Origin: Tenacibaculum sp. Bg11-29
GTDB taxonomy: Bacteria > Bacteroidota > Bacteroidia > Flavobacteriales > Flavobacteriaceae
Assembly: GCF_002836595.1 (NCBI RefSeq)
Contig: NZ_PJBB01000003.1
Coordinates: forward strand, 1,425,001 to 1,489,000
Direction of reading: 5' to 3'
Length of the DNA stretch: 64,000 nt
This document shows, piece by piece, positions 42,474 through 52,800 of the stretch. The position numbers and the translations under genes were made by a program. Numbering within the stretch: the stretch's first letter is position 1; every line of letters starts with the position of its first letter. Below the pieces are notes generated by a model. It searched no databases and was not told where the DNA came from. It saw only the letters and a program-made list of their open reading frames with translations.

Positions 42474-43583
42474 ATGAAATATTATATTCTTGTAGGAGAA
42501 GCTTCTGGAGACTTACATGGAGCTAACTTAATGAAATCTTTGTTGAAAGAAGACCCTAATGCTGATATTCGTTTTTGGGGTGGAGATTTAATGCAAGAAG
42601 TAGGAGGTGAGCTTGTTAAACATTATAAAGAGCGTGCCTTTATGGGGTTCATTGAAGTAATAATGAATTTGCGAAAGATATTAGGAATGATGTCTTTTTG
42701 TAAAAAGGACATTGCAGAATTTAAACCAGATGTAATTGTTTTTATTGATAATTCAGGCTTTAATCTTCGCATAGCTAAATGGGCTAAACAACAGCGATTT
42801 AAAACAAATTATTATATATCACCACAAGTTTGGGCAAGTAGAGCAGGTAGAGTAAAAGATATTAAAAGAGATGTTGATGAAATGTTTGTTATTCTTCCGT
42901 TTGAAAAAGAGTTTTACAAAAAATACAATTACAATGTAAACTTTGTTGGGCATCCATTAATTGATGGAATTGCAGGTAGAAATCAAGTTGATGAAAAGTT
43001 ATTTAGAAAAGAATATGATTTAGGTAATAAAGAAATTATTGCCTTATTACCAGGAAGTAGAAAACAAGAAATAACAAAAATGTTAGCTGTTATGCTATCT
43101 TTAGTAGATGATTTTTCTAGCTATCAATTTGTTGTGGCAGGAGCTCCAAGTCAACCTTACGATTTCTATAAGAGCTTTATTGGTGATAAAAATGTAAAGT
43201 TTATCAACAATAAAACGTATGATTTATTAAGTGTTTCTCATGCTGCTCTAGTAGCTTCAGGTACGGCAACTTTAGAAACAGCATTATTTAAAGTACCACA
43301 GGTGGTATGTTATAAAGGAAGTAATATATCATATCAAATTGCTAAACGGATTATTACTTTAGAGTATATATCGTTGGTAAATTTAATTATGGATAAGGAG
43401 GTTGTAAAGGAATTAATTCAAAATGATTTTACAAAAGAGAATCTTAAAAAGGAATTATTACATATTCTTGAAGCTAATCATAGAGAGCAACTATTTTTAT
43501 CGTATCATGAATTAGAAGATAAATTAGGAGGTAAAGGAGCTTCAGAAAAAACGGCAAGATTGATCGTAAAAGGTTTAAAATAA
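42474..43583 (+). CDS. lpxB: Lipid-A-disaccharide synthase
   Basis: A 369-residue GT19 glycosyltransferase that joins UDP-diacylglucosamine and lipid X to make the lipid A disaccharide. Signatures are LVGEASGDLHGANLM at the start, FWGGDLMQEVGG, YYISPQVWASRAGRVKDI and the C-terminal sugar-nucleotide site with ALVASGTATLETALFKVPQVV. It acts on the inner face of the cytoplasmic membrane. Neighbouring surE is a common partner in this phylum. Confidence 0.96.
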   Translation: MKYYILVGEASGDLHGANLMKSLLKEDPNADIRFWGGDLMQEVGGELVKHYKERAFMGFIEVIMNLRKILGMMSFCKKDIAEFKPDVIVFIDNSGFNLRIAKWAKQQRFKTNYYISPQVWASRAGRVKDIKRDVDEMFVILPFEKEFYKKYNYNVNFVGHPLIDGIAGRNQVDEKLFRKEYDLGNKEIIALLPGSRKQEITKMLAVMLSLVDDFSSYQFVVAGAPSQPYDFYKSFIGDKNVKFINNKTYDLLSVSHAALVASGTATLETALFKVPQVVCYKGSNISYQIAKRIITLEYISLVNLIMDKEVVKELIQNDFTKENLKKELLHILEANHREQLFLSYHELEDKLGGKGASEKTARLIVKGLK

Positions 43584-43692
43584 TTTTCCGAGAAAACATT
43601 ATTTTGTTGTTCATAGCGCCTATATGATAATAATATTGTTTTTCTAATTTGGGTAAGTAATGAGTTAATTTGTTAGGTTATAAATTAAATAT

Positions 43693-44208
43693 ATGTGTAA
43701 AAAAATAGTATTCCTTTTTATAATATCTTTTGTAATGATTTCTTGTGGGTCATCAAAAAATGTAGCAGGTTATAAAAAACCAAGGAAACAAATAGAGCAG
43801 TCTTCAAATTCAACAAATAAACCTACAATTGCTGATAAAATTGTTTGGACAGCAGTAACCTACAAAGGAGTTCCTTATAAATTTGGTGGAATGACAAAAA
43901 GAGGAATGGACTGTTCTGGTTTAATTCATACTTCTTTTAAACAGCGTAATGTTAAAATACCTAGAACATCTCGTGAAATGTATGCTAAAAGTTATGAAAT
44001 ATCTTTAAATAAAGTAAAACGTGGAGATTTATTATTTTTTAAAACCTCTAGAAAAAGAGGTGGAATTAATCACGTTGGTTTAGTTACTTCTATAAAAAAC
44101 GGAGATATCCGTTTTATACATTCTACCAGTTCTAGAGGTGTTATAGTTACTTCTTTACATACTTATTATTGGAAAAAAGCCTTTGTGAGAGCGAAAAGAA
44201 TATTATAA
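43693..44208 (+). CDS. NlpC/P60 family lipoprotein, copy 1
   Basis: A 171-residue cell-wall hydrolase. The lipoprotein signal ends in VMISC. The catalytic domain holds C74 in KRGMDCSGLIHTSF, H127 in GGINHVGLVTS and H143 in RFIHSTSSRGV, the full Cys-His-His triad. These enzymes cut peptidoglycan stem peptides, usually the D-Glu-diamino acid bond. The paralogue starts three bases after its stop. Confidence 0.93.
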   Translation: MCKKIVFLFIISFVMISCGSSKNVAGYKKPRKQIEQSSNSTNKPTIADKIVWTAVTYKGVPYKFGGMTKRGMDCSGLIHTSFKQRNVKIPRTSREMYAKSYEISLNKVKRGDLLFFKTSRKRGGINHVGLVTSIKNGDIRFIHSTSSRGVIVTSLHTYYWKKAFVRAKRIL

Positions 44209-44211
44209 TAA

Positions 44212-44706
44212 ATGGATAAAAAACTACTCTTATTAATTATTATTAGTTTTATAAGTTTTCTTTTTTTCAATCAAAAGAATGAGAAACCATTACCCGATAA
44301 TAATTTTAAAACAGTAGTAAATCCTAAAATTGAAGAATTAATTGAATTTGCAAATTCTTATAAAGGTGTTTTATATCTTGCAGGAGGATCTACTAGAAAA
44401 GGAATGGATTGTTCAGGTTTAGTAAGTACTTCATTTAATAAAATAGGAATTAAATTACCACGATCGTCAAGTGCAATTAGTAACAACGGGAAAGAAATTT
44501 TTTTAGAGAATGTTAAAGTTGGAGATCTATTATTCTTTAACATCGCTCGATTAAAAGGAGAAATAAATCATGTAGGCTTAGTAACCTTAATAAAAAATGG
44601 AGAAATATTTTTTATTCATTCTACAACTTCAAAGGGGGTTATTATTTCTTCAATGAAACAAACTTATTGGAAAAATGAGTTTGTAAAAGCAAAACGTATT
44701 TTATAG
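44212..44706 (+). CDS. NlpC/P60 family hydrolase, copy 2
   Basis: A 164-residue tandem paralogue with C67 (RKGMDCSGLVSTSF), H120 (EINHVGLVT) and H136 (FFIHSTTSKGV). It has an N-terminal hydrophobic run (LLLLIIISFISFLFF) but no lipobox cysteine, so it is probably a membrane-anchored or cleaved secretory protein, unlike its lipoprotein neighbour. Active-site residues are intact. The two likely arose by duplication and then took different anchors. Confidence 0.92.
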   Translation: MDKKLLLLIIISFISFLFFNQKNEKPLPDNNFKTVVNPKIEELIEFANSYKGVLYLAGGSTRKGMDCSGLVSTSFNKIGIKLPRSSSAISNNGKEIFLENVKVGDLLFFNIARLKGEINHVGLVTLIKNGEIFFIHSTTSKGVIISSMKQTYWKNEFVKAKRIL

Positions 44707-44766
44707 TTTATTTAATGTTTTTTCTTAACTATTTACTGTCATATTATGTTAACAACATGTTATTTA

Positions 44767-44799
44767 TTGAATGATATAAAAAATAATTTAATACTTTTG
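44767..44799 (+). promoter_or_regulatory. Promoter of the LytTR regulator-kinase operon
   Basis: TTG (44767-44769), 22 bp, TACTTTTG (44792-44799). The -7 box is a full match; spacing is at the long end of the accepted range. Leader of about 30 bases. Confidence 0.5.
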
Positions 44800-44832
44800 A
44801 AGCTAATCACATTTTAAAAATAGTCTAAAATA

Positions 44833-45600
44833 ATGAATGTAGTTATAATAGAAGATGAAGATTTGGCATCATTATCTTTAGAAAAATTATTATTAAAATG
44901 TCCTTTTTCAGTTTTTGTAAAGAAAAGATTAGAAAGCGTTGAGACAGCGATTGAATGGTTTAAAGAAAATAGTTGTGATTTAATTTTTAGTGATATTCAC
45001 CTTGGAGATGGATATAGTTTTGAAATTTTTGAAAAATTAAAAATTTCAACACCTATAATTTTTACAACAGCTTTTGATGAATATGCGATTAAATCTTTTC
45101 AATTTTTTGCAATTGATTATTTATTAAAACCATATAACGAAGAGTTGCTTCATAAAGCAATAGAAAAATATATAAATCTTAAAAAAGATACTAACTATAG
45201 TGATAAATTAGAAAAGTTATTACTAAAAATGAATACTAAAATTCAGAATGAAAAAGAAAAAGAACGTTTTTTAGTATCAAAAGGAAATCTATCTATTTCA
45301 ATAAAAAGAGAAGATGTTACTTATTTTATGGCCCAAGGAAAACACCTTTTTCTATATACGTTTAGTAATGAAAGCTACCTTTATGATGGTACAATTTCTA
45401 ATTTAGAAGAAGAGTTGTCTAGTAAATATTTTTTTAAAATAAATCGAAAATATATTATTCAACATTCAGCTATTAAAAATATATTAAAGTATAGTAATAA
45501 TCGCATAAAAATTGAACTTGCACCCGATTTAAAAGTAGAAGAAACACTATTAGTTAGTGCTCAAAGAATTAAAGATTTTAAAAAATGGTTAGATAATTGA
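44833..45600 (+). CDS. LytTR family response regulator
   Basis: A 255-residue two-component regulator. The receiver domain (1-120) has the acidic pocket IIEDED, the phosphoacceptor D54 in LIFSDIHLGDG, and the conserved lysine in DYLLKPYNEE. The LytTR DNA-binding domain occupies about 145-253 (VTYFMAQGKHLFLYTF, with YFFKINRKYIIQHSAI). LytTR proteins bind pairs of direct repeats two helical turns apart, and such a pair stands in front of the protease-SusCD operon downstream of the kinase gene. Its partner kinase starts six bases after its stop. Confidence 0.94.
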   Translation: MNVVIIEDEDLASLSLEKLLLKCPFSVFVKKRLESVETAIEWFKENSCDLIFSDIHLGDGYSFEIFEKLKISTPIIFTTAFDEYAIKSFQFFAIDYLLKPYNEELLHKAIEKYINLKKDTNYSDKLEKLLLKMNTKIQNEKEKERFLVSKGNLSISIKREDVTYFMAQGKHLFLYTFSNESYLYDGTISNLEEELSSKYFFKINRKYIIQHSAIKNILKYSNNRIKIELAPDLKVEETLLVSAQRIKDFKKWLDN

Positions 45601-45605
45601 TTTTC

Positions 45606-47219
45606 ATGAAATTTTTAATAAAAAAAAGAGAACACAAATATTATTTATTAATTAGTGTTTTATTAATAATATTATTTTTTTTAGGATATAGGTTAGTAAC
45701 CAATAAAATTACTTCAGAAGCCGAGGATGTAGTTGAAGTCGTTATAAAACAATACGCAAAGGAGAAGAAAAACATCTTAGAGTTTGATTTTAATGATTTC
45801 AATAAATTTATTTCAGATACTCAAAAAATTATTGAGAATAGCTATAATTTAGATGAAAATCAGCTTAAAAATAAAATAATACTTAATAGTGAATTAGTTT
45901 TTTTTGAAGATAATATTGATGCAAGTTTTGTTTATTTTTTAAAAGAAAACAAAATTACATTTTCATCTTTTTTTGGTGATAAAGAGAACGAATTTGAAAA
46001 AAAAACATTAACAAAAGCCTATTCTTTAAATGGCGAAAAACTTGTATTTGATAGTGTCATAAACTCAAAAGGTAAAATATATTATAGAAAAACAATGATA
46101 TGTAAGGTACCAAATGGTTCGGTAATTGTTTTTGGTTATGATATTAATTTATTAAAATATTGGAGTTATTTTTCTCAAAAACACAACGGTAAAGGAGGTT
46201 ATGTTATTGTAACAAATAAAGAGGGAGTTTGTTTGTTACACCCAGAAACAAAGTATATAGGGAAATTAGTAAATTCTTTTTTTGATAAAACTTCCTTAAA
46301 TCAGATCTATAAAGAATTAGAGAAGAAAGAGGGTAAAAAGAGTCAACAAATAAAAACAATTGCTATATCAGAGTATTTAAACTTAGAAGTATTACGATAT
46401 TATGATGTTATACATGTAGGTGAATCTGAATTAGTTTCAATAACAAGTTTTCCTATTAATATTTTTATAAAAGAATCTGTCAATAATATAAAGCAATATT
46501 TATTATGGGTAGGTTTTTTAGTGTTACTTTCTTTTATCCTAATACTAGGATTTTCTAGAAACAAATTACGCTACCAATACTTTAAAATGCTTAAATATGA
46601 GCAAGAAAAACAAAAATTAGCAATAAGTAATGAGCAATATCAACAAAAAAACGCAAAGCTGCAGCTAAGTCAATTACGAAAAAAATTAAACCCACATTTT
46701 TTATTTAATAGTTTAAATTCTTTACATGTCTTAATAGATATAGATAAAGAAACATCTCAAGAATTTGTTTTAAAATTATCAGAAGTTTATAGATATTTAT
46801 TAAAAGATAAAGATGCAAATTTTGCAACAGTTAAAGAAGAGCTTTATTTTTTAAAGCAATACTTTTTTTTAAATAAAATTAGATTTAATAATAAGATAAA
46901 TTTAGAAATTAGTTATTGCAATACAGATAACGTGTTATTAAAAAAGATACCTTTTTTAGCTTTACAAACGCTTGCAGAGAATGCTATTAAGCATAATAAG
47001 ATTACAAAAATAAAACCGCTTCTTATTGAAGTTTTAATTGAAGATGATAGAATTACAGTTAGTAATTATTATAATCCCAGAATAAATAAAAAAGAAATAA
47101 GCCATAGTATAGGATTAAGTTATTTGAATAATTTTTATAATTTTCATGGTATAAGTTCATTTAAAACGGTTATTTCTGAAGGAAAATTCAAGTGTTACTT
47201 GCCTTTGTTATCAAAATAA
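45606..47219 (+). CDS. LytS-type sensor histidine kinase with Cache-like sensor domain
   Basis: A 537-residue membrane kinase. Two transmembrane helices (about 12-31 and 298-320) frame a periplasmic domain of some 265 residues, in which KGGYVIVTNKEGVCLLHPET resembles the core of a Cache ligand-binding domain. The cytoplasmic part has a coiled linker (YEQEKQKLAISNEQYQQKNA) and the His_kinase motif LRKKLNPHFLFNSLNSL with H364. An ATP-binding N-box (LAENAIKHN) follows. The frame can start at a TTG at 45597, but the ATG at 45606 is preferred. It pairs with the LytTR regulator upstream. Confidence 0.92.
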   Translation: MKFLIKKREHKYYLLISVLLIILFFLGYRLVTNKITSEAEDVVEVVIKQYAKEKKNILEFDFNDFNKFISDTQKIIENSYNLDENQLKNKIILNSELVFFEDNIDASFVYFLKENKITFSSFFGDKENEFEKKTLTKAYSLNGEKLVFDSVINSKGKIYYRKTMICKVPNGSVIVFGYDINLLKYWSYFSQKHNGKGGYVIVTNKEGVCLLHPETKYIGKLVNSFFDKTSLNQIYKELEKKEGKKSQQIKTIAISEYLNLEVLRYYDVIHVGESELVSITSFPINIFIKESVNNIKQYLLWVGFLVLLSFILILGFSRNKLRYQYFKMLKYEQEKQKLAISNEQYQQKNAKLQLSQLRKKLNPHFLFNSLNSLHVLIDIDKETSQEFVLKLSEVYRYLLKDKDANFATVKEELYFLKQYFFLNKIRFNNKINLEISYCNTDNVLLKKIPFLALQTLAENAIKHNKITKIKPLLIEVLIEDDRITVSNYYNPRINKKEISHSIGLSYLNNFYNFHGISSFKTVISEGKFKCYLPLLSK

Positions 47220-47223
47220 CAAA

Positions 47224-47291
47224 GTTCACTCCGTCAAAAAATGATTTCACTCTAGTTTAATTTTTAAAGAGATACTTCTTTTATAGTTTTG
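47224..47291 (+). promoter_or_regulatory. Promoter with LytTR-type direct repeats ahead of the protease-SusCD operon
   Basis: Two 9-bp direct repeats, GTTCACTCC (47224-47232) and TTTCACTCT (47245-47253), start 21 bp apart, two turns of DNA, with a 12-bp spacer. That is the spacing LytTR regulators use. The -7 box TAGTTTTG (47284-47291) follows after 30 bp and lacks a good -33 TTG, as expected for an activator-dependent promoter. The ATG of the protease gene is 25 bp farther. Confidence 0.6.
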
Positions 47292-47316
47292 ACTCTTTGT
47301 TAACTAGAATAAACTT

Positions 47317-49842
47317 ATGAAGAGTCACTCTCAAATAAATAATATTAATTTAAAAGCGATTAGCCTACTTTTTTTAATCATAACTACTTCTGTTTTTGCA
47401 CAAAAGGAAGATGAAAAAAAGGATTCTATCACGAAGAATAATAAAATATCATATTCTAAATTAAATAAAGAAGGAAATAAAAAAACTGGAATATTTAACA
47501 TTTTCAAATTAAAAGGAGATATTTATTTTGAAATACCTGATTCTTTATTTTCTAAAGATTTCTTAATAGTTAATAAAATTTCAAGAGTACCGTTTGAGTT
47601 AAACGGACATGGATTGAATAAAGGAATGACCTATGAAACTAAATTAATTAGGTTTTATAAGGATACTGTCTCAAATAAAATATGGGTTAAAACAATAAAC
47701 CCAAGAGTGAAATCTCCCAAAAATAATGCTATAACTCTTTCTGTAGAAGAAAACTTTGGTGAGTCTATCATTGAAGAATTTAAAATAGAGTCTGAAAATA
47801 AAACTTCAACGTCTGCACTAATAAAAGTAAATAAGATTTTTAATGGTAAAGAAAAAAGTTTTAATGATTTGTTGGCTAATATAGGGCTAGGAGGAAGTAT
47901 TAAAACAAAATTATCTAAAATAGAAGTAGTAAAAACATTTCATAAAAATATTGTAGTAAAATCTCTTTTAACAACATCTGTAACTGAAGGTAAAAGTGCT
48001 GCATTACCACTATCTATAGGAGTCACTACGAATATAGTTTTGCTTCCGTCAAAAATTATGAAACCTCGTTTTGCAGATAAAAGAATTGGGTATTTTAGTA
48101 AGCCTATGGATTATTACTCTGATAATCAGCACGAAGTAGAACATCGTGAGTTAATTACTAGATGGAGGTTAGTTCCTAAAAAAGAAGATATAGAGAAGTA
48201 TAAAAAAGGAGAGTTAGTAATACCTGAAAAACAGATTGTGTATTACATTGATCCTGCTACACCTCAAAAATGGAGACCGTATATAAAAAATGGTGTTTCT
48301 GATTGGAACAAGGCTTTTGAACAAGCTGGCTTTAAAAACGCTATTGTTGTAAAAGAAGTAACAGAAAAGGATAAAGATTTTGACGCAGATGACGTTCGTT
48401 ATTCAGTTGTAACTTACGTGGCTTCAGAAAAACAAAATGCTATGGGGCCATCTGTTATTGATCCAAGAAGTGGTGAGATTTTAGAAGCTGATATTATTTG
48501 GTGGCATAATTTAATGAAAGGTTTGCATCAATGGATTCGAGTTCAAACAGGGCCAATAAATCCTAAAGCAAGAGCCAATACGTTTTCAGATGAAATTATG
48601 GGAGAATCAATTAGATTTGTTTCATCTCATGAAGTCGGTCATACTTTTGGATTAAAGCACAATATGGGTGCATCATTTAGTTACCCTGTAGATTCACTTA
48701 GATCTTCAAAATTCACTAAAAAAATGGGAGGAACAGCACCATCTATAATGGATTATGCTCGTTACAATTATGTAGCACAACCTGAAGATAATGTTGCTGA
48801 AGTAAGTCCAAAAATAGGAGTATATGATAAATATGCTATTAATTGGGGGTACCGTTGGTTAGATTCAAAAACATCTCATGAAGAACTATCTATTTTAAAT
48901 AAATGGATAAGAAAACACGAAAACAATTCGCTTTATTTTTATGGAGAGCAGCAAAGTAAAGTCATCGATCCGAGATCTCAGAGCGAAGATTTAGGGGACG
49001 ATGCCGTAAAAGCTAGCGAGTACGGGGTGAAAAATTTAAAAAGAATAGTACCTAATATTTTAGAATGGACAAAGCAAGAAGGTGAAGATTATTATAAAGC
49101 ATCTAAACTTTATAAGGCTGTAATAGATCAGTGGCAGTTATATAGTAACCATGTTATGGCTAACATAGGTGGTATATACATTAATAATACAGTTTATGGA
49201 GATAATAAAAACACTTATGTACCAGTGCCAACGTCTATTCAAAAAAAATCACTTGATTATATAATTAACAATTCAATTTTACCACAAAAATGGTTGTTTG
49301 TACCCGAACTAATTCATAAAGTATATCCTGTTAGAGACGCACCAGATGGAGAACGTTTTTATTCTCCAATTTCAATGTTTCGTGTTTATCAAACAAACAT
49401 GATGTATCATTTATTGAAAACAGATAGATTAATGAGGGTAACTGAAAATATAGCTTTAACATTAGATAAAAGCACTTCATTTTCAGAAGAATATTTATTT
49501 GATAGACTATTTGAAACTATTTTTAAGAAAACAGTTAATAATGAATCTTTAAATATGTTGGATCGTATAACACAGAAAAATTACATAGATGTTTTAACTG
49601 TTGGTAGGAATCAATTATTGAAGAAAACAAGAAATAAAGGTCTAACAATAGAGAGTAATAAATTTAAAAATGTGCACTTTACATATATTCCTAGAGTTTC
49701 AGACATAGGTTCAAGTAAAAGAGCAGAGCTAAAACGAATTTTAAAATTGTTAAAAAAGAAAAGAAAAAAAGGAGATAAAATTACAAAGAATCATTACAAC
49801 GATATTATAGCTAGAATACAATATAATTTGAATAATCAATAA
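47317..49842 (+). CDS. Large secreted zinc metalloprotease (DUF5117/DUF5118/DUF4953 type)
   Basis: An 841-residue metzincin-like protease. A signal peptide ends in TTSVFAQ. The N-terminal half fits the DUF5118 and DUF5117 regions that precede the catalytic domain in this Bacteroidetes family. The zinc site is HEVGHTFGLKH (H438, E439, H442, H448) and the probable Met-turn is SIMDYARYN. The C-terminal third is helical. Members are usually found with SusC/SusD pairs and are taken to digest proteins or peptides at the cell envelope. Here it opens an operon with a SusC gene two bases after its stop. Confidence 0.92.
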   Translation: MKSHSQINNINLKAISLLFLIITTSVFAQKEDEKKDSITKNNKISYSKLNKEGNKKTGIFNIFKLKGDIYFEIPDSLFSKDFLIVNKISRVPFELNGHGLNKGMTYETKLIRFYKDTVSNKIWVKTINPRVKSPKNNAITLSVEENFGESIIEEFKIESENKTSTSALIKVNKIFNGKEKSFNDLLANIGLGGSIKTKLSKIEVVKTFHKNIVVKSLLTTSVTEGKSAALPLSIGVTTNIVLLPSKIMKPRFADKRIGYFSKPMDYYSDNQHEVEHRELITRWRLVPKKEDIEKYKKGELVIPEKQIVYYIDPATPQKWRPYIKNGVSDWNKAFEQAGFKNAIVVKEVTEKDKDFDADDVRYSVVTYVASEKQNAMGPSVIDPRSGEILEADIIWWHNLMKGLHQWIRVQTGPINPKARANTFSDEIMGESIRFVSSHEVGHTFGLKHNMGASFSYPVDSLRSSKFTKKMGGTAPSIMDYARYNYVAQPEDNVAEVSPKIGVYDKYAINWGYRWLDSKTSHEELSILNKWIRKHENNSLYFYGEQQSKVIDPRSQSEDLGDDAVKASEYGVKNLKRIVPNILEWTKQEGEDYYKASKLYKAVIDQWQLYSNHVMANIGGIYINNTVYGDNKNTYVPVPTSIQKKSLDYIINNSILPQKWLFVPELIHKVYPVRDAPDGERFYSPISMFRVYQTNMMYHLLKTDRLMRVTENIALTLDKSTSFSEEYLFDRLFETIFKKTVNNESLNMLDRITQKNYIDVLTVGRNQLLKKTRNKGLTIESNKFKNVHFTYIPRVSDIGSSKRAELKRILKLLKKKRKKGDKITKNHYNDIIARIQYNLNNQ

Positions 49843-49844
49843 TT

Positions 49845-52800
49845 ATGAGAAAAATAATAATTTACTTACTATTTCTTACATCATTTTCGGTTTTTGCACA
49901 AAAAACAAAAAAAGAAACAAAAATAATAAGTGGTACCATTATAGATGGACCTAGAAATGAACCTTTGCCAGGGGTAACCGTTTTTGCTTCAACAAGAATT
50001 ATTGGAAATAAAACAGATATTGATAATGTAATTCAAGGATCAATGATTGGTTCTACTACTGATTTTGATGGTCATTTTACATTTAATGGACCAAAAGAAA
50101 TCAAATACATTATAATTTCTTATTTGGGATTTGAAACACAAAAAATTAATGTAGAGAGTAAAAGTAGAAATCTTATTATAAAACTAGAAGAAAAAGAAGA
50201 AATCTTAGGCGAAATTATAGTTACAGGATATCAAAAAATAGAAAAAAGAAAAGTAACTTCTTCTTTTGCTAAGCTTAAAGCAGATGACGTTAAACGTTCA
50301 GGCGTTGCTAATATTGATCAAATGCTATCAGGTGAAATTTCAGGAGTATTTATTCAACCTACTAATGGAGGGCCAGGAGCTCCTGCTAAAATTCAAATTA
50401 GAGGTACATCTACTTTAAATGGTTCATCAGATCCATTATGGGTGTTAGACGGAATTCCTTTGCAAGGAAATGATATTCCAAAAGATTTTAACGATAAAGA
50501 TAACATCGATAATTTACAATCATATGCTATAGCAGGTATTAACCCAGAAGATATTAAAGACATTACTATTTTAAAAGATGCTTCAGCGACATCTATTTAT
50601 GGAGCAAGAGCAGCTAATGGGGTTATTGTTATTACAACAAAAAAAGGAAAAGAAGGTGCTATGAGAATTAATTTTAATTCTAACACATTTTTAACTTTAA
50701 AGCCAAATTTTAGTAAGTTAAATCTTATGAATTCTAGTGAGAAAGTAGATTTTGAATTAAAATTAGCCCGTAGATCAGATTTAAATTACCAAAAAGAAAG
50801 AGGTGGAGTTGCTCGTATATTACAATTACACAACGAGTATGATAATTTTCAAACAAATGGTTTTTCAAGCATAGCTCCTCAGGCACAAAAAGAAATTAAT
50901 AATTTAAGAGATTTAAATGGTAATTGGGGAGATAAACTATATCAAGCAGCATTGAACCAACAATATGGATTAAATGTTTCTGGGGGGAGTGAAAAATCGA
51001 GATACTACTTCTCTTTAGGTTATTATGATGAAGAAGGAACCACTAAAGGAACAGGATTAAATAGATACAACATAACATTTAAAAATGATTATGATGTTAA
51101 TGATAAATTAAATGTAGGTGTAAGTGTTTTTACAAGTAGAAATAAAAGTAAATCATACATTACCGGAGCTGATGCAAATACAAACCCAGCATATTATTCA
51201 AGAAGAGTAAACCCTTATTTTACACCATTAAATAGTGATGGTTCTTATAATTATGATTTAGATTTAGTTGAACGTAGTAGTCTAAATTTTAAATACAATC
51301 CATTAGAAGAAAGAATTAATACAAATCAAGAACTTACAACTTTTTCTGTAAAGCCTATTATAGATCTTACCTATAAATATAATAATCGTTTAACTCTCTA
51401 TACTCAATTAGGGATGCAGTTTGATTTTGATAAAACAGAAAAATTTGCAGGTAAAGAAACTTATTATACTCGAAAATATAGATATAATTCAAGGTACTTA
51501 GATAAGGATGGGAATAGCGCTTATTTTTTACCAGAAGGAGGAATTATTCAAAATTGGAATAGTGATTCTTTTCAATATAATTGGAAAACTACTTTAAATT
51601 ACAATAAAACTATAAACAGTATTCATGAAATTGATGCTATAATTGGTACCGAATTTAGGGAAGATAAAAGAACGGAAATTCATACTAAAGGTTTTGGGTT
51701 TAATCCTAATACTTTAAACACAATACAAATCACAAACGATAGAGTTTTGGGAAGTGCATTGTTTAATCCTTATAAAAAAAGTATAAATGAAAATGCTTAT
51801 GCATCCTTTTTTGGTACAATGTCATACACGTACGACAGAAAATACACCATTTTTGGAAGCTTACGATATGATGGTTCTAATTTATTTGGTGTAAATCCTA
51901 AGTTTAGATATTTACCACTATGGTCGGTATCGGCTTCTTGGGACGTTACTAAAGAAAGCTTTTTTGATTTTGATGCTATTAATGAATTTAAAATTAGAGC
52001 ATCTTATGGAGTACAAGGAAATATTGATAAATCTACCTCTCCATTTGTAACAGGTATATATAATGATGTTAACATATTACCCGACAATACAGAGGAAAGT
52101 ATAGCTGTTATTTCAGCACCTAATAAAGACTTACGTTGGGAAAAAACGGTATCCTCGAATATTGGTTTTGATTTAGGATTATTTAATAACAAAATAAATA
52201 TATCAGCAGATTATTATTATCGTAAAAGTACCGATTTAATAGGTTTACAATCAGTTCCTTTAGAAAGTGGATTTAACTTTATTAATACCAATTGGGCAAC
52301 ATTAAGTAATAGAGGAGTAGAACTGGCTATAAATACTAAAAATATTATAACTGATGATTTTAGTTGGACAAGTAGTTTTAATATCTCGCAGAATAAAAAT
52401 AAAGTAGAAGAAATTCAAATTAAAGATAATGATTTTAAACCGTCATTAAAAGGGTATGGAGTTAATGCAATATTTGCTATTAAAACAGCTGGTTTAGATA
52501 GTAATGGCTTACCGTTATTTTGGAAAGATGGAAAAAAAATAACAGCGGTAGATTTTTACAATTTAACCGAAGGTGTTGATGGTAGTCAATTAACTAGAGA
52601 AGAGCATAGAAATTTATATAGTTATGTTGGAAATGGAGACCCAGAATTTACAGGGGGCTTTACTAATAGGTTTCAATACAAAGATTTTAATTTAACGATT
52701 GCTACAAATTTTAATTTAAATCAAACGATTAAGAGATCTCCAACATATCATCCAACCCAAATAAGTCCAACTTATAATTACAATAAAGAAGTTTTAAATG

